Source of the DNA: Ophiostoma sp. CBS 140.51
Lineage: Eukaryota > Ascomycota > Sordariomycetes > Ophiostomatales > Ophiostomataceae
Direction of reading: 5' to 3'
NCBI GenBank assembly: GCA_029298735.1
Contig: JANSLP010000079.1
Coordinates: 1 to 64,000 of the forward strand
Length of the DNA stretch: 64,000 bases
The notes under the pieces were generated by a model. That model was given only the letters and a program-made list of their open reading frames with translations. It did not search any database and had not been told where the DNA came from. Below are positions 31,617 through 42,732 of the stretch, in pieces; the first letter of the stretch is position 1, and the number at the start of each line of letters is the position of its first letter. The position numbers were made by a program, and so were the translations under genes.

Positions 31617-33593
31617 TTAACGACGACCACCGCGGCCACCACCACCTCCACCACCTCCACCGCCGCCGCCGCGTCCGCCGCCACCGCCTCTATGCGGCCG
31701 CGGCGCATCGGCCACAACAACCAGACCCGGCGTACCCCGCAGACCCATCTTGCCGACGGTCGACTTTTGGATGGCAGGGGTGCTCACGGCGTGCAGTCCA
31801 TCGCGGGCAAACTCGTTGGCGGCAGCCACCAGAAGAGCCTTGTCCCAGTGCAGACCCTTCATGTGGCCATTGTAGTAGCCCAGCCAGGCCTGGTAGGTCT
31901 TGCCGACCATGGACTCTTCCATGCGGTCGATAATGGGGCCGAGCTGCTCGGTACTCGACAAATCAGGCTCCTCGCGCACAAAGTTGATTTCCCGCAGGAC
32001 GCGGGTCGGGAAGTAGGCCTCGATGCTAGCGACCAAAAACACGCCGCGGCCGGACTCGGTCACACCCGAAGAAGCGGCATCCGGGCCGCCTTGTTTGGAC
32101 GGGTCTGATCCGGCAGCACCACGCGCCGTCCGACCGAGGCGGTGAATGTACGACTCCTTATCCATGGGCAGGCCGACCTGGAAGACAGTAGTGACGGCAG
32201 GGAAGTCCATGCCGCGGGCGACGACGTCGGTGGCCACGAGGATACCGGTGGCGGCACCACGGAAAGCGTTGGTCACATTCGTACGCTTGGATTGCGCATG
32301 GCGGGCGTGGAGTGTCCAGGACGGCGGCATGTCCGGCAGGTTGGCCAGCAGATAGCCGTAAAAATCAGCGAGAGCCGCCGTCTGGGCAAAGACAATGGCC
32401 TTGAAGGTGCCGCCGGCACCTTGCGAGACAAGCTGCTGCTGTTCGCGGCGGATGGCACCCACAAGAGCAGGAGCCAGGTCGGCAAACGTCGGCACCTCGA
32501 CTAGCAGCTGCGTCACACGGGCGTGCGTCGAGGCTTCGCCCTTGGGGATGGTTGAGATGGAACGGTAGCCGGGGGACAGCACCAGACTGGCGACCTGGGC
32601 AACGTGCGAGGGCACAGTGGCTGAGAACAGCATGCCCTGACGCTTGGTCGACACCTTGTCCGGAAGGCAGGCCACAATGCTCTTGAGGGCGGGCAAAAAA
32701 CCCATGTCTAGCAGCCGGTCGGCCTCGTCAAGCACAAGCGTGTCCAGGTGGGTCAGAGCCTCCTTGATGGCCGGTGTGCCCTGAACATGGTCCAGCATCC
32801 GGCCAGGGGTCGACACCAGGATATCACAGCCCGACAGAATCTGCTTCTCCTCACGGTCCTTGTTCGTACCGCCGACGGCAATGCACACATGGTAGTCGGG
32901 CATGCGCTGCAGCAGGTTCTTGGCCTCCTTGGCAATCTGCATCGCCAGCTCGCGGGTCGGGGCCATGACGAGCAGCGAGATGTGGTTGTTCTGGCGGGTC
33001 GAGGGTCCGCCACGGGTTTTGCCGAGCGTCTGTTGCTTGTTGAGCATCGTCTGGATGGCCGGCAGCAAAAAGGCAATGGTCTTTCCCGTGCCAGTCTTGG
33101 CCTGCACGAGACCATCGAGACGCTTGGGCGGGAGCAGTTCGTGGATTGTGGCGGCCTGGACGGGCATCATGTGCTCAAACTTGAGGTCGTTTGTAATGGT
33201 GTCAATCAGAATCGGGTCGACGACGGTGCCGTTGGCATTGATGTCGGTGAAGCGGGGCGTGTCGGAGGGGACGGCCTCGCTGAGCATGGGCGTGGCCACG
33301 CCAGAGATGTTGTTGGAAGAGACACCCGAGTTACCTCCACCGCCCGGAGGAGGAGGAAAGGGACGCAGCGTGTTGACGGCATCGGGCATAGCGACATCGC
33401 CATCATCACCCTGGTTCTGGGGAGCATTACGGGGACCACCGTTGCGTCCACCACGACCACCACGGCCTCCACGGCCTCCACGGCCGCCTCCATTGCCTCC
33501 CTCTCCGCCTTCAGCGTTTTCACCTCCTCCTCCGCCACGGCCACGATGTCTCGGCCGGCGGTTGGGCTTTCTGCCCTGCTGTTGATCAGCCAT
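31617..33593 (-). CDS. DEAD-box ATP-dependent RNA helicase, MSS116-like
   Basis: 658 residues in one exon. The core motifs are in order: Q-motif region FEHMMPVQ, motif I AKTGTGKT (about residue 162), PTREL, TPGR, DEAD (about 287), SAT (about 325), ARGMD and HRLGRTARG (about 482). The C-terminal extension (YQAWLGYYNGHMKGL) resembles the helical extension of yeast Mss116p and Neurospora CYT-19, which chaperone RNA folding and group I/II intron splicing. Both ends are RGG-rich: the N terminus has repeated GGRGG units and the C terminus an almost pure Gly-Arg tract. These are RNA-binding and phase-separating features. No clear mitochondrial presequence is visible, so a cytosolic or nuclear relative of the MSS116 group is as likely as a mitochondrial one. 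Confidence 0.93.
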   Translation of the reverse strand: MADQQQGRKPNRRPRHRGRGGGGGENAEGGEGGNGGGRGGRGGRGGRGGRNGGPRNAPQNQGDDGDVAMPDAVNTLRPFPPPPGGGGNSGVSSNNISGVATPMLSEAVPSDTPRFTDINANGTVVDPILIDTITNDLKFEHMMPVQAATIHELLPPKRLDGLVQAKTGTGKTIAFLLPAIQTMLNKQQTLGKTRGGPSTRQNNHISLLVMAPTRELAMQIAKEAKNLLQRMPDYHVCIAVGGTNKDREEKQILSGCDILVSTPGRMLDHVQGTPAIKEALTHLDTLVLDEADRLLDMGFLPALKSIVACLPDKVSTKRQGMLFSATVPSHVAQVASLVLSPGYRSISTIPKGEASTHARVTQLLVEVPTFADLAPALVGAIRREQQQLVSQGAGGTFKAIVFAQTAALADFYGYLLANLPDMPPSWTLHARHAQSKRTNVTNAFRGAATGILVATDVVARGMDFPAVTTVFQVGLPMDKESYIHRLGRTARGAAGSDPSKQGGPDAASSGVTESGRGVFLVASIEAYFPTRVLREINFVREEPDLSSTEQLGPIIDRMEESMVGKTYQAWLGYYNGHMKGLHWDKALLVAAANEFARDGLHAVSTPAIQKSTVGKMGLRGTPGLVVVADAPRPHRGGGGGRGGGGGGGGGGGGRGGRR

Positions 33594-34838
33594 ATTGTCG
33601 TTGGTCGGTGTTCGTTTATTAGGATGGATGTGTCATCAAAGAGCAACGTGCGGATGGGTTGTCGATGGCCGCGGTCGTCGAGGGAAAAGCTCTTTGCAGA
33701 TGTTGTTTGTTTTGGAGTTCTATTACTGAGGTACGTTTTAGCAGCTTGTTTTGGGAGACTGTTTTCGTACATTTTCAGGATGGATAACAGATTAGATAAG
33801 AGATAAGATAAGACGGCAGAATTAGGCGGTGTAGATGAAAGCACCTGCAACTTTCCTAATTTAGCAGTCGCCGCCCACTGACACCATTGACACGTCCCAA
33901 CTGACAGGTTCAGGGGATGTTCCACTGAAAATACAGAACTAACTCAACTAATTCCAACTACTTCGGCAATTCATTGCTTGGCTTCACTTTCCCCTTGGCC
34001 TTTTGCTCGAAAACCAGAAAGTGAAGCCGCAAGAAACCGACAAAACGCCACGAAAGACGACCAAGACTGGGCCGACGACTACGGGCGAGTGAATTCAGCT
34101 AATGACCTTTTTTTGCCAATGCAAAATCTTCATTCTCCGGCAGTGATTCCAGTCAATATTGGTGTCAATAATACACCAAAATAGAGTCAACAAATCTTCA
34201 CCAAAAAAAACAACGACAAATGTTTTAGACAGCCCCCAGGTCCCCAGACCCTGTTTGGACCCATTTAGGACCCAGTAAGGGCCCTCTCTTATCGATGACA
34301 ACATCCATCGTGTGAATGAGGTGAGAGGCGCCAACGACCGCTTTGCAAGGCTTTGCCCCGGTTTGACGGTCAGAAGAAGGGTGAAGAGAAAGACAACTCC
34401 GCGCGGCGTCTCCACTTTAAGCGATAAAGTGGGGCGTCTAACAACACTCGACCGTGAAGTCGGCTGAGTGCCTTGCGCCAACATGACAAGACCGATGCGA
34501 TCGGGCGAGACATCGGACTCGACTGGGGGGCATCGCGGACGAATGTCGGGACAGCTGCCACATTCATACTTTTATACGACAAAGCACCCGTTTACAGACA
34601 AGACGACTCGATCACATCATTTCTCGGAGGAGCCCTTACTCCAATTTTTTTTGTTCTCCAATTCAGGGAAGCTGTACTCAACTTGGCCGTTGTTTGATTT
34701 CGAGTTCCTCCTCTACCTCCTCCTCAAAGTCGTCATCTGCAGCTTGCATTATCAAAGACGTTTTTGTCGTATCCACGCAGGCACACCAACAAACTTACAT
34801 ACACACACATTTTCTCTGTCTGTCCAGCACATTGCACC
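33594..34838. other. Divergent promoter region of helicase and sulfatase
   Basis: 1.2 kb between divergent genes. No coding frame, RNA gene or strong repeat is visible. A short TGACA/TGTCA-rich stretch lies near 33880-33905. Confidence 0.55.
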
Positions 34839-36784
34839 ATGGCAGCAAAACGGCCCAATTTCCTGCTCATTGTAGCAGATGGTACGTGTGCTGGGAGGTC
34901 CCTATCCTATTGGTTGATGCCCAACCGTTGACCGTCAACACTCACTTACACTGTCTCTGAACAGACCTTGGCTACTCGGATGTGGGTTGCTTTGGCTCCG
35001 AAATCCGCACGCCCAACATCGACCGCATTGCCCGTGAAGGCATTCAATTTACAGACTGTAAGCACACCGCTCTATAAGCAATTATACTGCTCCCCTCTAA
35101 CAGATTAGTCCACGCCGCTGCAGCATGCTCGCCCACACGCTCGATGCTCTTGTCCGGCACCGACAACCACTTAGCTGGTGTCGGTGTCATGAGCGAACAG
35201 CGGTCCAACGACTACGAACGCTGGAACAAGCGCGGCCACGAGGGCTACCTCAACCACGACGTTGCCGCCCTGCCCGAACTGCTCCAGGATGCCGGTTATG
35301 CCACCTTCATGTCCGGTAAATGGCATCTCGGCCTGAAACCCGAAAACGGTCCCTCGCAGCGTGGCTTTGACCGGTCGTTTGCCCTGCTGCCGGGTTGTAC
35401 AAACCATTTCGGCTTCGAACCCCAATTCGAAAAGCCCATGGACTTCTTTACACGCATCCCGGTTCTTTATGTTGAGGACGGCAAGCGCAAGGTATTCAAG
35501 GCCAACAAGGGCAACGAGTACGACACGGGCTTCTACTCGTCCGAGTACTATGCGTCCAACCTCGTGCGCTATTTCGAGGAGCGTACCGACGAGCAGAAAG
35601 AAAAGCCCTTTTTCGCCTACCTGCCCTTCTCGGCCCCGCATTGGCCGCTACAGTGCAGCAAAGAAGACCGCGAGCGGTACAAGGGACGTTATGACGCGGG
35701 GCCCTCGGTGTTGCGCGATGAGCGCCTGGCTGCCCTCAAGAAGCTCGGGTTGATTGGTGAAGACGTCGTGCCCCATCCCGTCATCCCCGAAGACACGGCA
35801 CACGCTTATCATGCCGAGTGGGAAGAGCTGACCGACGAGGAGCGCGCCAAGTCGGCACGGGCCATGGAGTGCTTTGCCGGCATGGTCGACAACATGGACC
35901 AGAATATCGGGCGGGTGATGGACTACCTCGAGACGACGGGCGAGCTCGACAACACAGTCGTCCTCTTCATGTCTGACAATGGCGCCGAGGGCGCCGTGTT
36001 CGAGTCGTATCCTCTCATGGGCCGTGACCTCATGGGCGTCCTGCACCGCTACTACAACAACCAGCTTGACAACATTGGCAACCACGACAGTTTTGTCTGG
36101 TACGGCCCGCGCTGGGCCCAGGCCGCCACGGCACCCTCGCGGCTCTATAAAATGTACTCGACGGAAGGCGGCATCCGCGTGCCCATGGTCGTGCGCTACC
36201 CGCCCTCGTGGCCGCAGAACAAGGTCGTGCCCGCGTTTGCTACCGTCATGGACATTTTGCCTACATTCCTCGAAATGGCAGGTGTCCAGCACCCGGCCGG
36301 CCACAAGCAAAAGGGCCTGTACAAAAGCCGCGAGGTGTTCCCCGTCCGCGGCACGTCGTGGCTGCCGTACATGAAGGGCGGCGCTGCGGGCGGCATCGAC
36401 GCCATCCACGGCGACGACGAGTTTACCGGCTGGGAACTGTTTGGCCGTGCCGCCCTGCGGAAGGGCACATGGAAGATTGTCAACATGCCCGAAGACGCCT
36501 TTGGCAAGAACCGCTGGGAGCTGTTTGACTTGAACGTTGACCCGGGCGAGACCAACGACCTGGCCGAGACGCACCCGGATAAGCTCAAGGAGCTGCTGGT
36601 GGCCTGGGACCAGTATATCCTGGAGACAGGCACCGTCTGGGGCGAGCCCATTATCGGCGAGATGGCCTGGGGTGATTTGCCCGAGGACAGTGTCGGTGGT
36701 GACCCATTGGCGCAGACGCGCAACTGGATGGCCGTTGGTGAGGGCGAGGCAGTTCCGTCAAAGGCGGTGTCAACAAAGGCGTAG
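34839..36784 (+). CDS. Arylsulfatase, AtsA-type formylglycine sulfatase
   Basis: Three exons (34839-34881, 34965-35057, 35109-36784) give 603 residues. Both introns are canonical (GTACGT...ACAG and GTAAGC...TTAG). Splicing creates VADDLGYSDVGCFG, with the metal-binding Asp pair, and then FTDFHAAAACSPTRSM. In the latter the CxPxR core places the formylglycine precursor Cys near residue 52. GKWHLG, FMSDNGAEGA and WELFGRAALRKGTWK complete the bacterial-AtsA-like pattern. There is no signal peptide, so the enzyme should be cytosolic, as for fungal sulfatases that scavenge sulfur from imported aryl- or alkyl-sulfate esters. Expression under sulfur limitation is known for such genes, but no regulatory site is proven here. 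The substrate class is uncertain; choline sulfatase is less likely. Confidence 0.93.
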
Positions 36785-36916
36785 CCTTCGTTTCTAGTGC
36801 TTAACATGTTCACATTGCACAATTTTAAATAAAGTCAAATTTCGCAAAGAGGAAAGAGTTGCGTTGCATTGCACTTACTTGAAACTAATAGAAACGACTC
36901 ACCATTTTAGAACTCA

Positions 36917-37447
36917 TCACTCGACGAACTCTTCGTCCAGGTGGAGCTTCGGCATCTCCTGGCATTGGCCAAAGTCCGTGTTAATGAGCATGACCGAAGT
37001 GGAAGAAGAGTTGTTGTCCTCTAGAGGGTAGGGGTGGATGACAGGAGCCAGACCCAGAGAGCGCAGCTCCGACACGGCCTTGATGACATTGTGTGTCTCC
37101 TGCAACTCCTTGTTGCAGTCCTCAGCCGCCAGGACCATAGTCTTAGTCTCCTTCTCCCTAAAGTTAAGGATATTCTCAGCCTGAAGGCTGGCGAAATATG
37201 CACCCACCTCGTTCATTGTTTGCTGCAGAGCAGTCAGAGAGTTGCTGATGACGGCCTCGGAAGGCGAAGGGGGGAGATGTGGGATGTGTGCCATAATAGC
37301 CCTTGTGGGACAGGCAACAACCACCAAAGTGCCGCCATTGAGTGCCCCCATACCAATGGCCGGCTTCATGGAAAAGTCGGCACTGCCGACCTCACCGATG
37401 GGGACGACCGACGTCAGGCCCTCATAGATCTCCATAAGAGAAGACAT
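36917..37447 (-). CDS. Uncharacterised small protein, paralogue A (possible CheD-like fold)
   Basis: An intact 176-residue frame. I recognise no established domain with confidence. The N-terminal half has a beta-hairpin-like core (GGTLVVVACPTRAIMAHIPH), and the C-terminal half alternates helix (NKELQETHNVIKAV) and strand (SVMLINTDF), ending MPKLHLDEEFVE. The gene 1 kb upstream on the same strand (38462-39271) shows the same order of motifs (VIVLACRTAVIM ... MPHIIIDDEVE), so the two look like old tandem duplicates. The strand-Cys-strand-His-Pro pattern faintly recalls CheD/CNF1-type deamidases found among fungal hypothetical proteins, but the usual catalytic Cys position appears to be Gly. Function unknown; no signal peptide; probably cytoplasmic. 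Confidence 0.7.
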   Translation of the reverse strand: MSSLMEIYEGLTSVVPIGEVGSADFSMKPAIGMGALNGGTLVVVACPTRAIMAHIPHLPPSPSEAVISNSLTALQQTMNEVGAYFASLQAENILNFREKETKTMVLAAEDCNKELQETHNVIKAVSELRSLGLAPVIHPYPLEDNNSSSTSVMLINTDFGQCQEMPKLHLDEEFVE

Positions 37448-38461
37448 GTTGGTTGATTGAGATAGCGACGGAGGTCCGTTGGTGACGTGCTGTGGTTGGA
37501 GAAGGATTGAGTCGTAAAGCTGACGGCTTTGTTGGTAGTTTGCAGTGATAATTTTGGTGATGAGTGAATAACAAGAGAAAACCCATGATGAAGGGCCTGA
37601 AGTTCTATAAATGCACTCTTTTAATGTCTTTCAAATGATAAGTATGTTCACTGCATTGATTTTCTGTTCAGACTAAATTCAAATGGAACTCGGAGCTACA
37701 TGTGTCAATGTACAAAGATGTTCGTGTTGTTCAGCCCTGTCGCTTTGCGTTGCTCATGAATAGCCTTCATCACAGGGCCGTCACATTTCTAAAACATTTG
37801 AAAATTGTGAGCTTTTCCCGCTGCATCCAAACAATAATTGACCAGAAATATGGAGAGATTCGTCTTGACAATACGTTGTACACTATCCGTCGTATTGCCT
37901 GCGTTGCTAAAATTATGTGGCCTAATCCGAGATTGGCCTTGAAAGTGATACATTGTTCATGAGCGAGGCTGCACAATCTCTTTGTTTACTTTGGATACCC
38001 CATGTCACGGCTAGTTTAGGTAATTGCTGGTTGGTTGAATAATTGATCAATAACTTGTGAAATAAAAGATTTAAGAAAACTTTTAATAGGGGTTTTTTAA
38101 AAATAAAAATAAAACAAGTTCGACTCCTTGTCATTCAATAACAATGACAGCTAATAAAACATATTGCATTTACAGGGATAAGAGATTCAGTCATCTGTCA
38201 CTTTTGCATACTTGAACAATTATTTGTAAAGGGGAAAAAATATTTACCTGTATTGTATTTGAAAAAGTAAGTAGTGATCACCAAAAATCAACAAATTTCA
38301 ACCAGACTCCAAGAACCTTTACCAGACTACGAGAAGACAAAAAGACGAAAAACACTTGCAGATGTTACGTCTACGAACCGGCCAGCGGTTGTATGACACT
38401 TGTCACTCTACGATGACTTAACTTTTTATGTCTTTTCTGATAGATGTTAGTTGTGAGTTGG
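37448..38461. other. AT-rich spacer between two paralogues
   Basis: 1 kb with marked A/T richness at 38040-38260. The only frames are short and non-ATG. No RNA gene or mobile element is identified. Confidence 0.55.
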
Positions 38462-39271
38462 TTAGTTCTCGTCGACATCGTCGGCCGAGGGAGTGAGTTG
38501 GATGTTGGCAGGCTTCATACCCCACTCCACCTCGTCGTCAATGATGATGTGAGGCATGAAGCTGCCCGCAATGGCGGGCGACAGCACGACAATGGAGCCC
38601 AGGCCGGGCCGGGCGTCCATGTCGCCGTCCGTCTCCATGTGCTGGAGCTTCTCGAAGGAAGTAATACCTAGGCGGGTCATGCCCTCCTCCATAATGCGCT
38701 GGACGAAGCTCTCGACGCGGCCCCGGTTGTAAATGTCCCACTCGGCAAAGACGACACAGCCAATGGACGAAGGGTCCTCAAAGTGGTCGCCGCCCATCTC
38801 CCGGCACTCCTGAATCAGCTCCTCGAGGCGCTTGACATACCCGTGAGCCTCCTCCACGGCCTCGTCATGAGCCTCGCGGCTCATAGCATAGTCGTCGTGG
38901 CCGTACCGCGAGGGCACACAGACCATGATGACGGCCGTCCGGCAAGCGAGGACAATGACCATGTCGCGGCGGATACCGCGGATGCCCATGACCTTGGAGT
39001 CACGGAACTCCACACACTCAGCCTCCTTGCGTGACAGGGGCACGAAGCAGACATTGCGGCGACAGTAGTGGTCGAGGAGGGACTCGCCGTGCTCCTGCTC
39101 CCCGTTGATGAAGCGACGCAGCGAGGCGTTATAGGCGGGCCGCCAGCGCTCATACTCGTGGGCATAGGCGGAAGACGAGGTGGAGGAAGGGGGGGAGGAG
39201 GGGGAGGAAGGGTAAAGGGAGGAGGAGGAAGTGAGGGGGACCGTCGAGCCGGTGATGTCACGGAGAGCCAT
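38462..39271 (-). CDS. Uncharacterised protein, paralogue B (possible CheD-like fold)
   Basis: An intact 269-residue frame with a Ser/Pro-rich N terminus (about residues 8-35). A charged segment (HEYERWRPAYNASLRRF) precedes a globular region that parallels paralogue A at 36917-37447. The shared pattern is: strand DMVIVLACRTAVIM against TLVVVACPTRAIMAHIP; a long amphipathic helix (AHDEAVEEAHGYVKRLEELI); strand CVVFAEW; helix VESFVQRIMEEGMTRLG; and terminal MPHIIIDDEVEWGMKP. The His found in A is Cys/Val here, so if the fold is an enzyme fold this copy is probably inactive or changed in role. No signal peptide or membrane helix is present. I assign no function. Confidence 0.7.
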   Translation of the reverse strand: MALRDITGSTVPLTSSSSLYPSSPSSPPSSTSSSAYAHEYERWRPAYNASLRRFINGEQEHGESLLDHYCRRNVCFVPLSRKEAECVEFRDSKVMGIRGIRRDMVIVLACRTAVIMVCVPSRYGHDDYAMSREAHDEAVEEAHGYVKRLEELIQECREMGGDHFEDPSSIGCVVFAEWDIYNRGRVESFVQRIMEEGMTRLGITSFEKLQHMETDGDMDARPGLGSIVVLSPAIAGSFMPHIIIDDEVEWGMKPANIQLTPSADDVDEN

Positions 39272-40688
39272 CTTTGCAGATTTGTATGTGGTTGTGAGAA
39301 GTGGAGATGTGATTCTAGATGATACTTACCTTTTCTATTTCGTTCTTCTTTTACCAGAAAAGAAGACAGAAAAGAGAAGTGGTTCTAGAAAGACTGCAAA
39401 GATGGCGAAGGTGACTTGGGCCCGAGAGCTGTTTGTTGTTGAGAGCTGGTCGAGAGTGTTGAAGTTGTTGTTGGTGATGAGGAGAAAAGAAAACAAAACC
39501 ATTCTCAAGCGGTGGGATAACACCGTCTTATAGATTTTCGTCGTGTCAAGACCCCTGGGCATCCTGTTCATTATTGTTCATCATCGTGGTGATGCTGTTC
39601 AATATCAGAGTGTTTTGTTCGATATCGCGGATGTTCATGTTCAGTTGTGGGGCAACAAGTTCAGAGAACAAAACAATATTATTGGATGTATTTGAAGAGA
39701 GAAAAAACCAAATAAAAGAAAAGGCCAACTGTAGCAATTTCTTTGTTCATTTTGACATGCCATATTTTTGTAATGTTCGTTGTTCATGAAAAATCTCATT
39801 GTTCGGCCTTTATTTGTTGTCGTCCATTGTCTTTTGCCTGTTACGGTGAACAAATCCAAACATCACTTAGCAGTATCAAACTACACCTAATTATACACTG
39901 AACAGTTTTTACAATTAAGCCAAATCCGTGCTCTTTCTTCCGCAAGGCTGGAGCGTGCATTTGCCATGTGGCGTCTGCTCTTTTCCTCTTCCTTCAGAGT
40001 ACGCCGTCCTTCTCGCCTCGTTTCCGATGGTTTCCCAAAGAGGTAATCGTTCAGTTCAGTTCGGCTTTACGTGCTTTCGCTTTACAAATTTCTTTCTTTT
40101 TAGTTTCTTTTCCTTCTTCTCCTTTGTCGCTTCGTTCGGCTGTCTTCCATGTGCCTGGAAAGAACGTGCCGGGCCTTGCGTAGTGCTGTGGTAGTGCCTG
40201 CTGTAGTGCACCCATAGCGCTCCCACCGCCCACTCAACCGATCACATCATCGCTTTCGACCGATATATCGGCCCAGTGACTCCACTTTGGACAAGGCGCG
40301 ATCCCCCAGCTGGCCCCCAGAATTCCAAGCATAGCGCAGGGTGTGCAGGAAGGAGCGACCTTGGTGTGCGGGGGCACATCCGAAGCTGACCTTGTGGTCA
40401 GTCAACCACGACCTTGCGCGTGCACCCTTACAGCACCCTTACACCCTTGACGCGCAAAACATTCGTCAAGCAAAGACCGAGAGAGAAAGAACGTGCACGT
40501 TGCACTTGCACTGCACATCCACATATAAAGACATGCTCCCGTGGCGAACCATGGCGGCCGACGGATGATCTCGAGGCACTCTTCATCGACATTGACGATC
40601 TTTCACTTCGACTTCGGTTTGATCTGACCTTCCTCGACCCAACCGACATTCCCTTCCCTCGTCGACAGTCAACTCTTCTACCGTCACC
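39272..40688. other. Divergent promoter region, nothing supported
   Basis: 1.4 kb between paralogue B (-) and the sugar-porter gene (+). It is AT-rich near 39660-39920 and becomes CT-rich before 40689. No coding frame, repeat or RNA gene is credible. Confidence 0.55.
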
Positions 40689-42343
40689 ATGCTTTCGAAG
40701 CACTTGCAAAATTTCAAAGCCCTGAATGGGTACCTTTTCTTCTGCATCGCCGTGTACCTGCAGGGCGCTCTGCTGTTTGGAATGTGAGTACATCGATGAG
40801 TCTACTCTACGTCAGGACGCCCTCTAACTCTCTCAGTGACACAGGTTCTTTCGGTTCTCTGCAGGCCTTGCCGTCGTTCCTCCGCCAGTTTGGTGAGAAG
40901 AACGCCGCCGGCGTCTACGCTCTGCCTACCAAGCGCCAGTCGCTGATGAACTCGGTTCCCTGGATCGGCAAGATTGCCGGCTGTTTTGCTGTCGAGCCGC
41001 TGGTCGAGCGCGTCGGCTACCGCAACGCCATTATCGTGGCCGCGTTTGTGCAGATTGTCGCCCTCATCATTGAGATGACGGCCCACGGCTGGCAGCAGTT
41101 TACCATTGGCCGCAACTTTGCGTACCTGTCGGTCGGTCTGGTCGAGAACCTGGTGCCGGCGTACTGTGCCGAGATCTCGCCCACGGCGGTCCGCGGCTTT
41201 CTGGCCGGCAGCATTACGTTTGTCAACGCCGCCGGCAACCTGTGGGGCAGCGGCATGTCGCGTGCGTTTGTCAATGAGACGGGCAAGCGCGGGTGGCTGA
41301 TCCCATGTGGTGTGCAGCTGATCCCGCCTGCCATCATCTTGGCTCTGGTGTTTTTCACAGTCGAGTCCCCCCGTTGGTTACTCCTCAAAGGCAAGAAGCA
41401 GCAGGCGCTGCGCAACATGGAGCGTCTGCGCAAGCAAAAGGATGTGGACAGCGGGTTTGTGGCGGCAGAGGTCGATGCCATCGAAGAAGCCATCCGCCAG
41501 GGCTACGAGGGCAACGGCCAAAAGGAGGACAGCTGGTGGACCTTGTTTAGCGACCCGACCAACTACGGCCGTCGTGCGTGGATTGTGGCGTCCCTCTTCA
41601 TCTTCCAGCAGACCAACGGCAACCAGTTTGTCAACAGTTACGGCCCGACCTTTTACAAGTCGGTCGGCTACGGCAACGCCTCCTTCACGTACGCCACCAT
41701 TGGCCAGGCCCTGACGATTGTCGGCACGTTTGGTGGTCTCATTCTCACAGATTACACTGGCCGTCGCCCTCTCATGATTGTCGGCGGGTTCATGTGCGGC
41801 ATTCTTCTGTCGATTGGCGCGGCCGTCGGTGACGTCGCCCACAAGAACGCCAGCGAGACCCGTCTTGTTATTGCCACTTTCCTGTTGCTGTCCATCTTCA
41901 CCAAGATCTCAGCCTCCAACAATGCATTCCTCATTGGCGCCGAGATTGGCGGCACCCGCATGCGCAAGAAGATTATGGCCTTTGGTACGGCCAACGACGT
42001 CCTCGCCGCGTTCCTGGTGACCTTTGTCACCCCTTACTTGTTGGCCAACCCCGGCCCCAACTTGGGTCCCAATATCGGCTGGATCTTCGCCGCTGCTGGT
42101 TACCTGTCGGGCTTCTTTGGTATTTTCTTCACGCCCGAATTGGCCGGTCGCACCCTTGAAGAAGTCGACGAGATGTTCGAGGCCAAGATCCCTGCCTGGC
42201 GCTTCAAGAACTTTAAGACTACCGGTGTCGGCCGTCGGCTGGGTGAGCTGGAGCAGCACAACGAGGCCGCCCTGCACGAGCAGCAGCAGGCCACGAGCAA
42301 GCACGTCGATGCCCGTGTCGAGGAGCCGGAGGTGACTGTCTAA
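40689..42343 (+). CDS. MFS sugar transporter (sugar porter family)
   Basis: Two exons, 40689-40783 and 40837-42343, encode 533 residues. The 53 bp intron (GTGAGT...TCTCAG) restores LLFGIDTGSFGSL in helix 1, the conserved sugar-porter start. About 12 helices are predicted. Motifs include FTVESPRWLLLKGK after helix 6, FIFQQTNGNQFVNSYGPTFY in helix 7, DYTGRRPLMIVGG between helices 8 and 9, and PELAGRTLEEVDEMFE at the end. The first cytoplasmic GR-type loop is weak (VERVGYRN). It is a plasma-membrane proton symporter or facilitator for a hexose, disaccharide or related sugar; specificity cannot be deduced. The next gene in the same direction is an isocitrate dehydrogenase, a proximity without clear meaning. 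Confidence 0.92.
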
Positions 42344-42732
42344 AGGAGAGCGATTAAATAAAAAATGGTGGGGATGTGGAGCAGTGATGTGGCCAAGATA
42401 GACTCTTAAATAAATGAACAAGTCTTGTAAACACTTGAAGAACCAAGAAGTGTAAAATGATGCAAAGTCGAGTTGTGATACCGGGGAGGTGTTGTCCGTT
42501 GTCCCACATGCAAACTCCATACATATGGGAACGCGCATGATGATTGGCTGGTATGGCCCCACTTTCGTGTAAGTCGATGCTGCCCACCTCTTGCGGGCAC
42601 AAACACTCCGTCAAGACAGTTCCGTCACAGTGTCGTCAACATGTTTAAATGTTCTCTGAAGATAGCCTTTCTTCTATTTTTTTATTTTTATTTTTGTAAC
42701 TCATCCTCATCACCTTATCCTTCAGCTACGCA
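42344..42732. other. Short intergenic region upstream of the isocitrate dehydrogenase
   Basis: A 389 bp tandem-gene spacer with a T-rich tract (about 42675-42700) before the IDH start. An in-frame upstream targeting exon was looked for and not found. Confidence 0.5.

Noticed and set aside
38108..38140. GTTCGACTCC word resembling a tRNA T-arm (also near 5118)
   Set aside because: No acceptor, D or anticodon arm surrounds either copy, and the loop length is wrong for a T-loop.
42641..42732. Possible upstream mitochondrial-targeting exon for the isocitrate dehydrogenase
   Set aside because: The upstream ATG frame is out of phase, and the only GT...AG pair that could fix it would be about 35 bp, shorter than fungal introns.
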